Shown in pieces: positions 26,553-36,327 of a DNA stretch of 64,000 nucleotides. The translations under genes were made by a program, and so were the position numbers. This DNA is from Bradyrhizobium sp. SRL28. GTDB lineage: Bacteria; Pseudomonadota; Alphaproteobacteria; Rhizobiales; Xanthobacteraceae. The DNA is taken from assembly GCF_018596315.1 (NCBI RefSeq), contig NZ_JAHEAG010000001.1, positions 744,001 to 808,000 of the forward strand, read 5' to 3'. The notes beneath the pieces are model-generated. The model had not been told where the DNA came from. It did not search any database and worked only from the letters and a program-made list of their open reading frames with translations. The first letter of the stretch is position 1, and each line of letters begins with the position of its first letter.

Positions 26553-27902
26553 ATGGCGTCGACTGTGATTGGCAAGCAGGCGGTCGTGATCGGCGCCGGT
26601 ATGGCCGGGCTCACGGCCGCGGGGGCACTCTCCGACCGCTTCGATCAGGTAGTTGTGCTAGAGCGCGACGCTCTGCCCTCGGAGCCTGCGCACCGCGCGG
26701 GAACGCCGCAGGCGCGGCACGTGCATGCGCTGCTGCTCAGCGGCCAGCGCGCGCTCAGCGAGCTGTTCCCGGGGTTCGAACAGGATCTCGCGCGGGCGGG
26801 AGCCGTGCCGCTCAGGGCCGGTCTCGATGTTCGCGTTGAGCGCCCGGGCTATGATCCCTTCCCTCAACGCGATCTCGGCTGGTTCGGTTACGCGGCGTCA
26901 CGGCCGACAATCGAGCGCGCCGTGCGACGGCGGGTGGAAAGCCGCGGAAATACCACGCTGTACCAGCGCTGCCGGGTGCAGGAAGTGTTGGCGACGCCAA
27001 ATGGAGATGAGGTCACCGGCGTGCGCTACGAGAACGGCGACGGCGCGAGCGAAACGATTGCAGCGGATCTCGTTGTCGACGCCTCCGGCCGCGGCGCCCT
27101 CACTCTCGCTCTGCTGCAATCGATCGGCCGACCACTACCAGAGGAGACCACAATTGGCATCGATCTCGGCTATGCCACATGCGTCTTTGTCATCCCGGAC
27201 GACGCCTCGACTGACTGGAAAGGCGTCATGACCTTCGGCCAAGCGCCCCAGAACAGCCGTGGCGGCCTGATGTTGCCGCTCGAGGGCAACCGCTGGATGG
27301 CGACCATTGGTGGGCGCCATGGTGACGGCCCGCCTGGCGATGCGGAGGGATTCCTGACTTACGCCAAGGCGCTGCGGACGCCGACGATCTACAACGCGAT
27401 CAGCCGCGCCAAGAGTCTGGATGGCGTCGCACGCTACGGCTTCCCCGAGAGCGTGCGGCGTCATTTCGAGCGGCTCGACGTCTTCCCCCGCGGGCTTCTT
27501 CCCATCGGCGACGCAATTTGCCGCTTTAATCCCGTCTATGGCCAGGGCATGAGCGTGGCCGCGCTGGAGGCGTGCCTGCTCAAGAGGCTGCTCGAGAGAC
27601 CGGGGGAAGACGGCGATCCCATCGCAGGGTTGGCGCCGACTTTCTTCGCCGAGATGCAGGCGTTGATTGAGACGCCGTGGTCGGTGGCAATGCTCGATTT
27701 CGTGTTTCCCGATACCCGGGGGCAACGTCCGGCGGATTTTGAGACCACGCTCAAATTCGGTATCGCCCTGACTCGGCTCGCCGCCGAAGATTCGGCCGTC
27801 CACAAGCTGACCGTTGAGGTCCAACATCTATTGAAGCCACGCAGCGTCTATCGTGATCCCACGCTCATGGAGCGGGTGCTCGCGAAGATGGCCGAGACGT
27901 GA
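26553..27902 (+). CDS. FAD-dependent oxidoreductase / monooxygenase-like protein
   Basis: This is a 449-residue flavoprotein. The N-terminal dinucleotide fold is clear (VVIGAGMAGLTAAGALSDRF, with the acidic end of strand 2 in VVVLERD). The second FAD motif is LLPIGDAICRFNPVYGQGMS near residue 310-330. The general layout fits the geranylgeranyl-reductase or aromatic-hydroxylase-like group that acts on lipophilic substrates. The start at 26553 is set by GGGAGGTGG six bases upstream. It is alone in its orientation within this part of the island, followed by repeat copy B. Substrate unknown. Confidence 0.85.
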   Translation: MASTVIGKQAVVIGAGMAGLTAAGALSDRFDQVVVLERDALPSEPAHRAGTPQARHVHALLLSGQRALSELFPGFEQDLARAGAVPLRAGLDVRVERPGYDPFPQRDLGWFGYAASRPTIERAVRRRVESRGNTTLYQRCRVQEVLATPNGDEVTGVRYENGDGASETIAADLVVDASGRGALTLALLQSIGRPLPEETTIGIDLGYATCVFVIPDDASTDWKGVMTFGQAPQNSRGGLMLPLEGNRWMATIGGRHGDGPPGDAEGFLTYAKALRTPTIYNAISRAKSLDGVARYGFPESVRRHFERLDVFPRGLLPIGDAICRFNPVYGQGMSVAALEACLLKRLLERPGEDGDPIAGLAPTFFAEMQALIETPWSVAMLDFVFPDTRGQRPADFETTLKFGIALTRLAAEDSAVHKLTVEVQHLLKPRSVYRDPTLMERVLAKMAET

Positions 27903-28002
27903 CCGATGCCGGGAGGGACTGGCGTCGGTACCCGTTTCTGCCGCCTCCGCGCAGATGGCAGTGGAACCTCCTGAACCGGAAAACCGGACTACTGGCCAAC
28001 TT

Positions 28003-28113
28003 CCGCTGTGGGGTCATTCGCGTCGGTTTAGCCGCGTACCGACAACTTCCGCTCTACTGCAATAAGCAGACATTGTTACCGTGCGTCGGGATGTCTCAGA
28101 GGTGCCAATAACG
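28003..28113 (+). repeat. Island repeat module, copy B
   Basis: The copy contains gggtcattcgcgtcggttt (28011), acttccgctct (28045) and ataagcagacatt (28062), then atgtctcagaggtgcc. The same elements occur at the same spacing in copy C. The rest of the gap up to 28399 is AT-richer and holds nothing else I can name. Confidence 0.5.
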
Positions 28114-28399
28114 GAAGTCACGAATGGACTACAGCTACTCCATACTACCGTCAGCGATTAATATCTAGCGCGAACTGGTTCACAAATGGACGAGAGGGTC
28201 AAACGTAACCGCGCACGATACGCAAGCCCGGGCTCTTAGCGGATGTCCGCTAGTGCGATCAGCAGGTCCGAGAAAGCGTCGAATATCGACGTCAACCGCG
28301 CTTTCCAATGATCCCAAAAACGATTAATCTCTTCCTCTTCACGCAATTCAGAAACTTGATCGGAGAATAAGCCACACGATAAATTAGATGGAGGAACCA

Positions 28400-29929
28400 A
28401 TGGTGAAGAGAGCCATTACGCTCGGCGGTGGTGGTCCGGCGGCCGGGCTGCACATCGGGGTTCTGGAAGCTTTTGAGTCACATCCCGATATTAAGTTTGA
28501 TGTATGGGCATTGTCCTGCATCGGCGCCTGGGTTGGAATCGTCTACAACCAATTCGATGACGACGAAGACAGGGCCAAACAAACCTATCAATTCTTCAAG
28601 AACGGCGTATTTCGAGACGACGAAAGCTATGAGCGCTTTCCGATCAATACCGTATTCGGGCCCGATTGGCGCGCCAACATGAAAGCTTTGAGCAAGTTCG
28701 TAACTGATTCCGACAATTACAAAGATTTTGTATGGGACCCGTACAGAATGGTGGATTCGTTTCAAGAATCCATGTCGCTGCTGTTCAATCGCATGAGGGA
28801 CAGCGATGGGAAGAAGAAATATGACAAATTGGACGAGGGAGACATCAATGGATGGATTCTCAATCACGGGATGGCGCCGAATCCCTTGATTCGTTATCTA
28901 ACGTCCATGATGTACTTGTCCAATGTTACCGGCCTTTCAAGGATCAACTATCCGAACAGCGAATTTATGAAACGCATCAAATTCGAAAACCTGTTCGACA
29001 AAAAGAAGGAAGAGAAGGACGAGCAGAAAAAGAAAGAAGCGAAGGAAGAAAAGGAAAAGAAGGAAGAGAAAGAAAAGAAGCCATTCATTTTTCACAATGC
29101 GTGGAATCTTGATAAGCAGGAGCTCGCGCTGTTTTCAAATCGCCCTATGAACGATGAATTTTATCAGGGCCCTATCACTGCATCAACTTTATGCGCATGT
29201 TCGGCGCTTCCCTTCATCGAGGAAACTGTAAAGATCGATGGAGATACGTACTGCGAAGGGGCTTTGGTCGACACGGTCAACTTCTGGAGCTTACTCGAGG
29301 AGCACCATAAGCCGCCACATGATAAATTAGACGAAATATGGGTGGTCCGGATTGTCGATTCGACGCAAGTTCGCAAACCGGACAACCTTCATGATGCCCT
29401 GGCAAATCTCTGCCAGCTGTTTGCAGCAACGGTCGGCGAGGATGACGTCAAGTTGTTCAAATATCACGTCCAGTATGACCCTGAACCTGAGAAGGAGCCA
29501 TGGGGAGGCACGGTCGTCGAGGTTCACGTACCGTCGGGCATTAATTTCAAATGGAACCACAGCAATCTGGATAAGGGGCGGAAGCTGGGAAGAGAGGCGG
29601 CGGTGAAAGCAATCGCCGCGTATGAAGCCAGGGATGAAAAGCCTTTCGCCAAAGACGAAAGAGTTCGGTTCATCAACGAGAGGAAAGACGAGAAAAAGGG
29701 GCGGCATATCGAGGAGGCTCGGCTGGCACAAGCGATTGCCCTGGCGACGGGCACACGCGATCCGGAGCCTTGGTCGAAAAAGATGGAATCGCGGGTTGAT
29801 GCCAAGTCTGGAAAAAAAGTCGAGCAGGACGAGAATGGCAAATATCCGAAAGGCTCCATTCCTTATCCCGAATTCGCAATGCGGAACCCCGAGGTGAAGG
29901 CGATCTACGACCGACTTGAGCTGCTGTAG
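28400..29929 (+). CDS. Divergent patatin-like protein with Lys/Glu-rich insertion
   Basis: This is a 509-residue protein related to patatin-like phospholipases. The oxyanion-hole segment is present (ITLGGGGPAAGLHIGVLEAF, residues 6-25). The nucleophile elbow GxSxG is altered to A-L-Ser39-C-I, and the catalytic DG[GA] motif appears as C-E-G-A (about residues 283-286), so the Asp is replaced by Glu. A highly charged Lys/Glu stretch of ~30 residues (about 202-230) forms a predicted solvent-exposed helix. The C-terminal ~150 residues are unlike standard patatins. The ATG at 28400 is chosen over 28388 because GGAGGAACC lies directly before it. Base composition is more AT-rich than its neighbours, suggesting transfer. 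It may be catalytically changed or inactive. Confidence 0.7.
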   Translation: MVKRAITLGGGGPAAGLHIGVLEAFESHPDIKFDVWALSCIGAWVGIVYNQFDDDEDRAKQTYQFFKNGVFRDDESYERFPINTVFGPDWRANMKALSKFVTDSDNYKDFVWDPYRMVDSFQESMSLLFNRMRDSDGKKKYDKLDEGDINGWILNHGMAPNPLIRYLTSMMYLSNVTGLSRINYPNSEFMKRIKFENLFDKKKEEKDEQKKKEAKEEKEKKEEKEKKPFIFHNAWNLDKQELALFSNRPMNDEFYQGPITASTLCACSALPFIEETVKIDGDTYCEGALVDTVNFWSLLEEHHKPPHDKLDEIWVVRIVDSTQVRKPDNLHDALANLCQLFAATVGEDDVKLFKYHVQYDPEPEKEPWGGTVVEVHVPSGINFKWNHSNLDKGRKLGREAAVKAIAAYEARDEKPFAKDERVRFINERKDEKKGRHIEEARLAQAIALATGTRDPEPWSKKMESRVDAKSGKKVEQDENGKYPKGSIPYPEFAMRNPEVKAIYDRLELL

Positions 29930-29935
29930 TCCAGG

Positions 29936-32900
29936 TCACCTCAACCGGTCGAGCAAAGCCTTTGCCTGCTTTAGATCTTGCGTGTCAAAACCCTCGGTGA
30001 ACGAGGCGTAGATCGGCGCGAGGAAATTGAGCGCTTCCTCGCGTCTGCCCTGATCGATCCACAACGCGGCACGATCCATTGCAGATCGAAGCTCAAGCGT
30101 CTTGGCGTGTTGGCTTCTTGCCGTGTTTAATGCCTGGTCGAGCAGTGCCTGCGCCTCGGCTTCGACGCCTGGTCTGCCGCGGCCGACCAGTACCCGTGCC
30201 TTCAGCCGATACAGTTCGGACTCCAAGATCCGTTCGCTGTTGCGGCCGGTTGTAGCGAGGCCGTGCTCGATCAATTCCAGCGCGGCCTCGTAGTCGTGAC
30301 CAATCAACAATGGTGGACATAAAAGCACGTCGAGCGCGGTGATGGCGAGCTGATAACCTGCGCTACGATATTCGTCCAGCGCGGCACGGATCTCCCCGAG
30401 TGCGCTGGGTGAAGGATCGAGCGACGCCACGCATATGCCCCGAATAGCGCGCGCCAAGCGCCATTGCCGGAATCCATGCTCCTCCGACAGGGCGATACAG
30501 CGTTCGGCATGACCTTGCGCAGTCAGGAACTCGCCGCGAAGGGCGTGAAGAATGCATGCATAGTAACAAGCATACGCCTGCGAATGCGGATGAGCGATGG
30601 CGTTCGCGCGACGGATGGCGGCGTCCATTCGCATAATTGCCGTATCGGCGTGGCCGAGCAGCCAGAGCGCCCACGACATCAGCGCCAGGTCGGCCACGCC
30701 GGCATCCTGGCCGGCCGCACGCGCCGCCAGCCTGTCCTCCTCGCTGCTCGCCTCGAACGCTTTGTAGGCGCGTTCGATCACTTCATGGGCACCGGTGAGG
30801 TGTCCCATGAAAAGGCGGATCATCCCCTGGCCGCGCATCGCGTTGAGCAAGGCCGGTCGATCGTCGCGCGCTTCGGCGAGTTGGATCAGGACCGCGATCG
30901 TTTCCTCGGCTTGCGGCAACTCACCACGCATTACGCTCGCGGTGGTCAACCAGAACATCACCTGGTGTTGCTCAGGAGGGTCTTCAAGGCGCTCGCACAG
31001 CTCACGCGCGCGGGCAAAGGTTGCCATCGCCTTGTTCGAGGCTGGCCCTTGGGTCGCGATCAGGCAGGGTCCGAGAGCGAATTGGAAGTCAAGCTCCAGC
31101 CGATCCTTTCGCGCGCTGTCGGCTAGATGGCCCGAGGCCTCGATACCTCGTTGCAAGTGCGCGATGGCCTCAAGGTTGGCCGAGCGCTGGGCGGCCTTCT
31201 TACCTGCCTGCAGCCAATATGCCTCCGCCTTTTGGAACAGCCCGGCCTCCGTCAGATGGTGTGCGAGGGTTTCAGGTTGAGTCTCCACAATTTCCGGGAA
31301 CCGTTGCTCGAAGGCGTCCGCGATCGTGGCATGCAGCGCCGCGCGTCGGCTCTTCAGGAGTCCCGAGTAGGCAGCATCCCGCACAAGCACGTGCTTGAAG
31401 GTATAGACCGCCTGGGGTATCTCGCCCCGGCAGAATATCAACTCCGACCGAACCAACTGGGCAAGCGCCTCCTCAAGTCTCTCTTTTGGCAACCCGGCTA
31501 CGGTGCTCAGCAGTTCGTAGGAGAACTCGCGACCCACCACAGCGCCGATCTGAGCCACCTCCCTCACCGGAGCCAATCGATCGAGCCTCGCCATCAGCGA
31601 TGCGTGCAAACTCGTCGGAATCGCCATCGGGGGCAGAGGACGGTTGAGGACGTAGTGATCGCCCTGCTCATGCAATAGCCCGGTTTCGAGCACAGTCTTG
31701 GTCAGTTCCTCCACGAATAAGGGCACGCCATCGGTGCGGGCGAGGATCTGGTCCATTACCTCTTCCGGGAGCGTCTTGCCGGCGGTGACGCGCTCGATTA
31801 ACGCCGCCCCGTTGCGTCGGTTCAGCCGCGTGAGCGAGATCGTCGTCACATGCGCATGACCTGGCCAGGGCGGCGTGAACTCTGGCCTCGCGGTGATGAG
31901 CAGCAGCACCCGAAGCCGCGGTAGCTGTTCCAAGGTCATCGTGAGCAGCTCCAGCGACGTCGGATCTGCCCAATGGACATCCTCCACAATGACGAACACG
32001 GGCTGTCGCGCCGCCAAGCGATTGAGCTGAGTCAAAAACGCCGCCAATGTCATCTCCTTGCGCTTCTGCGGGCTCAGCTCTGGAATGCGGTAGCGCTCAC
32101 TGGGTGGTAGCGACAGAAGGTTGGCCAGAGGTAGCAACACGCGGTCGGCATCAGCCCGCACGAGCAGAGCCTCGAGCTTAGCGAACTTCTCTGCGGGCGG
32201 GTCGCCCCGCTCGAACCGGGCAGCGCGTTCGAGCTGGCGGGTGAAAGGATACAGCGCACTGTTGGTGTGGTGCGCCGAGCAGAACTGGCGCACCGTGATA
32301 TGCGGTTCGGCCTGGAGCCGCTCGTCAAGCGCCAGCGCAATGTGCGACTTGCCGATACCGGGCTCTCCGATGAGCATCACCGCGCAACCTTCGCCACGCC
32401 TGGCCTGCTGCCAGCGACGCAACAGCATCTCGATTTCCTCGTCACGCCCAATTGGCGGCGCCAATCGGGTTTTGTGCTGTGCATCGAAGCGGCTTTCCAC
32501 TTCGGTTGTTCCCAGGACCTGCCAGGCTGGTATTGGCTCCGCCCATCCTTTAAGCGCGACAGGGCCGAGATTGCGGAATTCGAAATGCCCATCAGTGAGC
32601 CGATGCGTACTTTCGGAAATCAGCACGGTACCGGGATTGGCGAAGGTCTGCAGGCGCGCAGCCAAGTTCGGCGTCTCGCCAATGACCGTCTGCTCTTGAG
32701 CTGAACCTTCGCCGGTCAAATCGCCCACGACCACCATACCGGTAGCGATACCAACGCGAACCTGGAGCTCGGTGGCGGGGTCTGTCCGGAGGCTAGCCAC
32801 GGCATCGACCAGCGCCAGCCCGGCGCGTGTCGCCTGTTCGGCATCATCCTCGTGCGCCTGGGGATAGCCGAAATAGGCGAGCACGCCATCTCCCATGTAC

Positions 32901-33286
32901 CGCGCGATAACGCCCTCATTCCGGGCAACAACCTCTGCGATGCAGCGGTGATAGGTGCCCATTACGGCCCGCAGGTCCTCCAGATCAAGGCGGGCCGAAA
33001 GTGCCGACGAGCCGACCAAATCGCAAAACATGACTGTAAGCTGACGCCGCCCGGCGTGGTCCGCCGACGCCGGCTTGGCGCCCACTTGAGGCGTTCGCGG
33101 GACCTCTCCCTGAAGTTCTACGATCGCGCGCAGCATCTTGCGGCGATGCCCAAGCAGGACGCCCAAGTCCTTTAGATCCTGCTCCGTGAGATCTCGAACG
33201 ACCGAGAGGTCGATGGCGTTTTCGCGGAATCGCTCGGCGTACTCGCCCAAACCGATCGATGCTAGCCACTCTGCAATACCGGTCAT
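29936..33286 (-). CDS. SAM-domain adenylate/guanylate cyclase with AAA ATPase and TPR region
   Basis: This is a very large (1116-residue) signalling protein. An N-terminal SAM domain (IAEWLASIGLGEYAERFREN) precedes the class III cyclase domain (about 95-260: LTVMFCDLVGSSALSARLD with a metal Asp, ARYMGDGVLAYFGYPQAHED). A STAND/AAA-type ATPase follows, with Walker A GEPGIGKSHIALAL (about 325) and a VFVIVEDVHWADPTSLELL Walker B. Many TPR-like repeats run to the end. This is a known rhizobial architecture, in which ATPase and TPR parts are thought to sense a protein or nucleotide state. The start at 33286 begins the SAM domain directly; the frame extends to 33343. It converges with the patatin-like gene 6 bases away. 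Confidence 0.9.
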   Translation of the reverse strand: MTGIAEWLASIGLGEYAERFRENAIDLSVVRDLTEQDLKDLGVLLGHRRKMLRAIVELQGEVPRTPQVGAKPASADHAGRRQLTVMFCDLVGSSALSARLDLEDLRAVMGTYHRCIAEVVARNEGVIARYMGDGVLAYFGYPQAHEDDAEQATRAGLALVDAVASLRTDPATELQVRVGIATGMVVVGDLTGEGSAQEQTVIGETPNLAARLQTFANPGTVLISESTHRLTDGHFEFRNLGPVALKGWAEPIPAWQVLGTTEVESRFDAQHKTRLAPPIGRDEEIEMLLRRWQQARRGEGCAVMLIGEPGIGKSHIALALDERLQAEPHITVRQFCSAHHTNSALYPFTRQLERAARFERGDPPAEKFAKLEALLVRADADRVLLPLANLLSLPPSERYRIPELSPQKRKEMTLAAFLTQLNRLAARQPVFVIVEDVHWADPTSLELLTMTLEQLPRLRVLLLITARPEFTPPWPGHAHVTTISLTRLNRRNGAALIERVTAGKTLPEEVMDQILARTDGVPLFVEELTKTVLETGLLHEQGDHYVLNRPLPPMAIPTSLHASLMARLDRLAPVREVAQIGAVVGREFSYELLSTVAGLPKERLEEALAQLVRSELIFCRGEIPQAVYTFKHVLVRDAAYSGLLKSRRAALHATIADAFEQRFPEIVETQPETLAHHLTEAGLFQKAEAYWLQAGKKAAQRSANLEAIAHLQRGIEASGHLADSARKDRLELDFQFALGPCLIATQGPASNKAMATFARARELCERLEDPPEQHQVMFWLTTASVMRGELPQAEETIAVLIQLAEARDDRPALLNAMRGQGMIRLFMGHLTGAHEVIERAYKAFEASSEEDRLAARAAGQDAGVADLALMSWALWLLGHADTAIMRMDAAIRRANAIAHPHSQAYACYYACILHALRGEFLTAQGHAERCIALSEEHGFRQWRLARAIRGICVASLDPSPSALGEIRAALDEYRSAGYQLAITALDVLLCPPLLIGHDYEAALELIEHGLATTGRNSERILESELYRLKARVLVGRGRPGVEAEAQALLDQALNTARSQHAKTLELRSAMDRAALWIDQGRREEALNFLAPIYASFTEGFDTQDLKQAKALLDRLR

Positions 33287-33431
33287 GGTATACCTATGGC
33301 TTATACGATGAGAATAGCACATTAGAGAGGCTTGCGAAGGCACATCTGTAGACCGAAGCGCCGATCGCCGGACTTCTTGCCCAATGTAACACAGTGGCCC
33401 AGGCGAAAAGTGAACGCCGCCAAGCGCGATG

Positions 33432-33533
33432 TCTGTTCGGGGTCAAAAGCGCCGTTCTGACATTCGGCCGATTACTTCCGTTCTTCCCCGATAAGCAGAC
33501 ATTTTCAAAGTCCATCGGCATCTCGCAAAGGTG
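33432..33533 (+). repeat. Island repeat module, copy C
   Basis: The copy contains gggtca (33440), acttccgttct (33474) and ataagcagacatt (33491), then atctcgcaaaggtg. The spacing equals that of copy B. It lies between the start of the giant cyclase gene and the group II intron. Confidence 0.5.
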
Positions 33534-33647
33534 TAGAGTCGAGGTGTGACGCGGTAGCTTTAGGTTCGAACATATCTGTTTCCGCCCCTTTCGTTTGGCG
33601 GTGCCTCACTGGTTCGCCCATGGCCCCGTTTTCACACCCCGCTCATC

Positions 33648-33680
33648 GAACCGGACGTGCCCGACTAAGGCATCCGGCTC
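33648..33680 (-). ncRNA. Group II intron domain V
   Basis: On the minus strand these 33 bases begin GAGCCGGATG and end CACGTCCGGTTC. They form the expected two-part hairpin, with the AGC-like catalytic triad region at the base. This is the catalytic core of the ribozyme and confirms the intron identity and strand. Confidence 0.75.
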
Positions 33681-33692
33681 TCGGACAAAACT

Positions 33693-35234
33693 TCACGCCT
33701 TCACCCACGGCACGTCGTGCCCAAGCCTGCTCAAGCGTACGAGCCCAAAGTGCCCGTAAAGATGCGAGAGTGGATAGGTCCCGCCCTTGCGACGCCTGGT
33801 TTTGTGCTTGAACTGCAACCACCGGCGCAACCGCATCGCTGTGTAGCTGTCGAGTGCCCGATACGCCTTGCTGACGGTGCCTACTTGGAAGTAGTTCGCC
33901 CATCCGCGCAGCGTGCGGTTCACCTTGCCCACCAGCTTTGTGGTTTCTTGCCATGTCCCCGTTCGGTCTGTCAGTGCATGGATTTGCTCGACCATGCGCT
34001 TGATGCTTTTCTTCGATGGCCGGTATCCCAGGCGCGCCTGACCGGTTCTCGCTGAGTACATCCGTCCGAACGTGTAGCCCAGAAAGTCGAACTCTCCTTC
34101 CGGGACCCTGCAGATTCGTGTCTTCTCCTCGTTGACCGTGAGCTTCAGCTTGCCCATGATCTTGCGCAGTTGTTGCAACGCCTCGTCGGCATTGCCTTTC
34201 TTGCACAGGATCACAAGATCGTCGGCATAGGTCACGATACGACTGCCGAGGCGCTGCTCCAGCCTGAGCTTCTTCCATCCCAGAACGAACCGGCGCATGT
34301 AGATATTCGCCAGCAGCGGTGAGATGGGTGAGCCCTGCGGAATGCCGCGCCGGTTGTCCCGGGCTTCGGTCGTGCGTGTCTTCCTTCCTCGATCATCGGT
34401 TTCTTCCACGGGGCATTCCAGCCACATCTTGATCAGATGCAGCACGCGCCGATCAACGATACGGCGCGCTACCGACTGTAATAGCTCGGCATGGGGGATG
34501 CTTCCGAAGTAGTCCGCGAGGTCGGCGTCAACGACTTCCGGGTGGCCACGGAACAGCAACTCTTCCACCTCGACCACCGCCTGTTGGGCATTGCGCCCGG
34601 GACGGTACGCGTACTGTTCGGGTGGAAGGTCGGCTTCGAAGATCGGTTCCAGCACCAGCATCGCTGCTGTCATGCAGACCCGATCCCGCACGGTCGAGAT
34701 GCCCAACGGCCTGAGCTTGCCGTTGGCCTTCGGGATGAACACTCTTCTGATAGGATCCGGTTGGTAGCTCTCCTCCCGGAGCGCAAGCGCCAGTTCGCCA
34801 AGCCACCGCTCGACGCCATACGTCTCAATGTCCGCGAAGTCCTGACCGTCTACCCCCGGTGCGCCCTTGTTCGAGCGACACTGCGCGTAGGCGTGTGCCA
34901 GGATGTCATCACGGCTGATCTTGTCGTACAGCGCGTAGAAGCGATAGCCGGCTTCTGCCCTTCGCTTTCGCGTGCAACGCCTTCTGCAGTTTCTGAACAG
35001 TTTTCGGAGTTGATAGGTTGCCCAATCTCCAAATCCCTCACTACTTGCTGCGTCTGTCTTGAACTGAGGTCCCTTCCCTCCACCGGAGTTACCCGGCTTC
35101 CGCGGTACTGCGAGCCTCTCCGCCACCCCAAGGCGCCCGACCTGTCCCTCGCGGGCGTCCGGTTGGTCATCGCTGACCACGCCATGGGGCTTCCCGTGTT
35201 GCGTGCGCTTTCCTTGTGTACATGCCGTCGCCAA
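33693..35234 (-). CDS. ltrA: Group II intron reverse transcriptase/maturase (LtrA-like)
   Basis: This is a 513-residue intron-encoded protein that helps splicing and copies the intron into DNA. The RT domain is complete: [67 protein letters not shown] and the catalytic [10 protein letters not shown]. The maturase X domain follows ([20 protein letters not shown]). No HNH endonuclease domain follows, so retrohoming would need a nicked or single-stranded target. The first ~60 residues (Gly/Lys-rich) read poorly conserved, and the true start may be internal. Confidence 0.92.
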   Translation of the reverse strand: MATACTQGKRTQHGKPHGVVSDDQPDAREGQVGRLGVAERLAVPRKPGNSGGGKGPQFKTDAASSEGFGDWATYQLRKLFRNCRRRCTRKRRAEAGYRFYALYDKISRDDILAHAYAQCRSNKGAPGVDGQDFADIETYGVERWLGELALALREESYQPDPIRRVFIPKANGKLRPLGISTVRDRVCMTAAMLVLEPIFEADLPPEQYAYRPGRNAQQAVVEVEELLFRGHPEVVDADLADYFGSIPHAELLQSVARRIVDRRVLHLIKMWLECPVEETDDRGRKTRTTEARDNRRGIPQGSPISPLLANIYMRRFVLGWKKLRLEQRLGSRIVTYADDLVILCKKGNADEALQQLRKIMGKLKLTVNEEKTRICRVPEGEFDFLGYTFGRMYSARTGQARLGYRPSKKSIKRMVEQIHALTDRTGTWQETTKLVGKVNRTLRGWANYFQVGTVSKAYRALDSYTAMRLRRWLQFKHKTRRRKGGTYPLSHLYGHFGLVRLSRLGHDVPWVKA

Positions 35235-35807
35235 TACCCCGGTGTAGCAGCGAGGCGTAATCTTCGCTCAACTCGCCCAGCCATTTCAGCCTTCCCCGAT
35301 ATGGCAGTCGGGTCGGCCTACACATCGTCCTTTTCGAGGCTTGCTCAGCGTTCACTCGCGTTGCGGCCTGCACACTCGCGCTGTCACCAATTCGTGACAC
35401 GCTAATCGAAGGCTTCAGCCACTTCGTTACCTCCATGACTGCTCCGATTGCTTCCGGCTGGAGCGGTTGCCGGGTGGGGCTTGCACCCACTGGAAAGCGC
35501 CGCCTTTGCACGGCGCACGCCAACTCCGGACATTCCCGGAAGCTGCGGTGGCCGCCTCCGGACAGCAGGCCAATCGGGTCTTCGGGTGGACCAGCTGTTT
35601 CTCTGGCGCGTCCGGTGGCGTAGAATGTAGTTGCCGTCGAAGCGGGACGTGCCGAAATCGCCGTTCGGGGCGAACGAGCAGCAGTGGTGCCATCGGCAGG
35701 CACACTCTCCTAAGAGACCGACCCATTTTTCGGTTTCGCAGCACCATTCACCACGAAGTGCGCGCCGCTTCTGCGGCGGCTCGTTGCGTAACCTCGGGAG
35801 AAAAACG

Positions 35808-36215
35808 ATGAACAAGATCGATCGAAGGTCAGCACTGGGAATCGGGTTGGCAGCGGCTTCGGCGGCCATGATGAAGCCCGCCGCCGCTCAAGCCACGGGC
35901 TATAAGGATACGACGCCGTGGCCCGGTGTCGTGGTGCGTGCTTACGACGGCGATACACCATCCCTCATCCCCGGTTTCAAGACTGTCTCTATGCTTGACG
36001 TCATCATGCAGCCGGGATCGAAGACTGCCGGTCCTCCAATGATGAACGCCATGGTCTGCCATATCACCGAAGGGGAGCTTCGGATCGAGCAGGAAGGAAA
36101 GACCTTTACGGCCAAGAAGAATTTCGTTTGGACCTGCGACAAAGGTACGGATGAGCAAGCGTTCAATGACGGGAACGTGGTTGGAATTATGCGGATCACG
36201 AACCTGAATGCTTAA
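35808..36215 (+). CDS. Tat-exported small cupin-like protein
   Basis: This is a 135-residue predicted periplasmic protein. The N-terminus has a twin-arginine signal (DRRSALGIGLAAASAAMM, cleavage near AAAQA). The mature part looks like a single cupin barrel (MLDVIMQPGSKTAGPPMMNA, MVCHITEGELRIEQEGKTFT, KKNFVWTCDKGTDEQAFND). The classical cupin metal histidines are largely missing: one His is seen in MVCHITEG. The frame opens upstream at 35631, but the ATG at 35808 has GGGAG in front and begins the Tat signal. It is followed 112 bases later by the methyltransferase gene in the same direction. Confidence 0.7.
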   Translation: MNKIDRRSALGIGLAAASAAMMKPAAAQATGYKDTTPWPGVVVRAYDGDTPSLIPGFKTVSMLDVIMQPGSKTAGPPMMNAMVCHITEGELRIEQEGKTFTAKKNFVWTCDKGTDEQAFNDGNVVGIMRITNLNA

Positions 36216-36327
36216 GGGTTGTTTTTTCGTAAGAGACCAATTGCTGGTGCGGATGGCGTACTCAACGAGGCGCCATCCGCGGTATGTAGAACGCTAGCGA
36301 GCTAATTGCTTTCAAGGAGAAAATGCT

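Larger units (their letters stand above)
33600..35518 (-). mobile_element. Group II intron
   Basis: This is a self-splicing retroelement on the minus strand. The 5' end is placed at 35518, where the minus strand reads GTGCGCC (the GUGYG consensus), followed by GGGTGCAAGCCCCACC typical of domain I. The reverse transcriptase gene is inside. Domain V lies 12 bases beyond its stop. The 3' end (domain VI) is approximate, about 45 bases beyond domain V. The flanking exon sequence is non-coding as far as I can tell. Confidence 0.75.

Noticed and set aside
28378..33286. CBASS-like defence operon (patatin-like effector plus cyclase)
   Set aside because: The cyclase is a class III adenylate cyclase type, not a CD-NTase. 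The two genes are convergent rather than an operon, and no Cap2/Cap3 or HORMA/TRIP13 genes are present.
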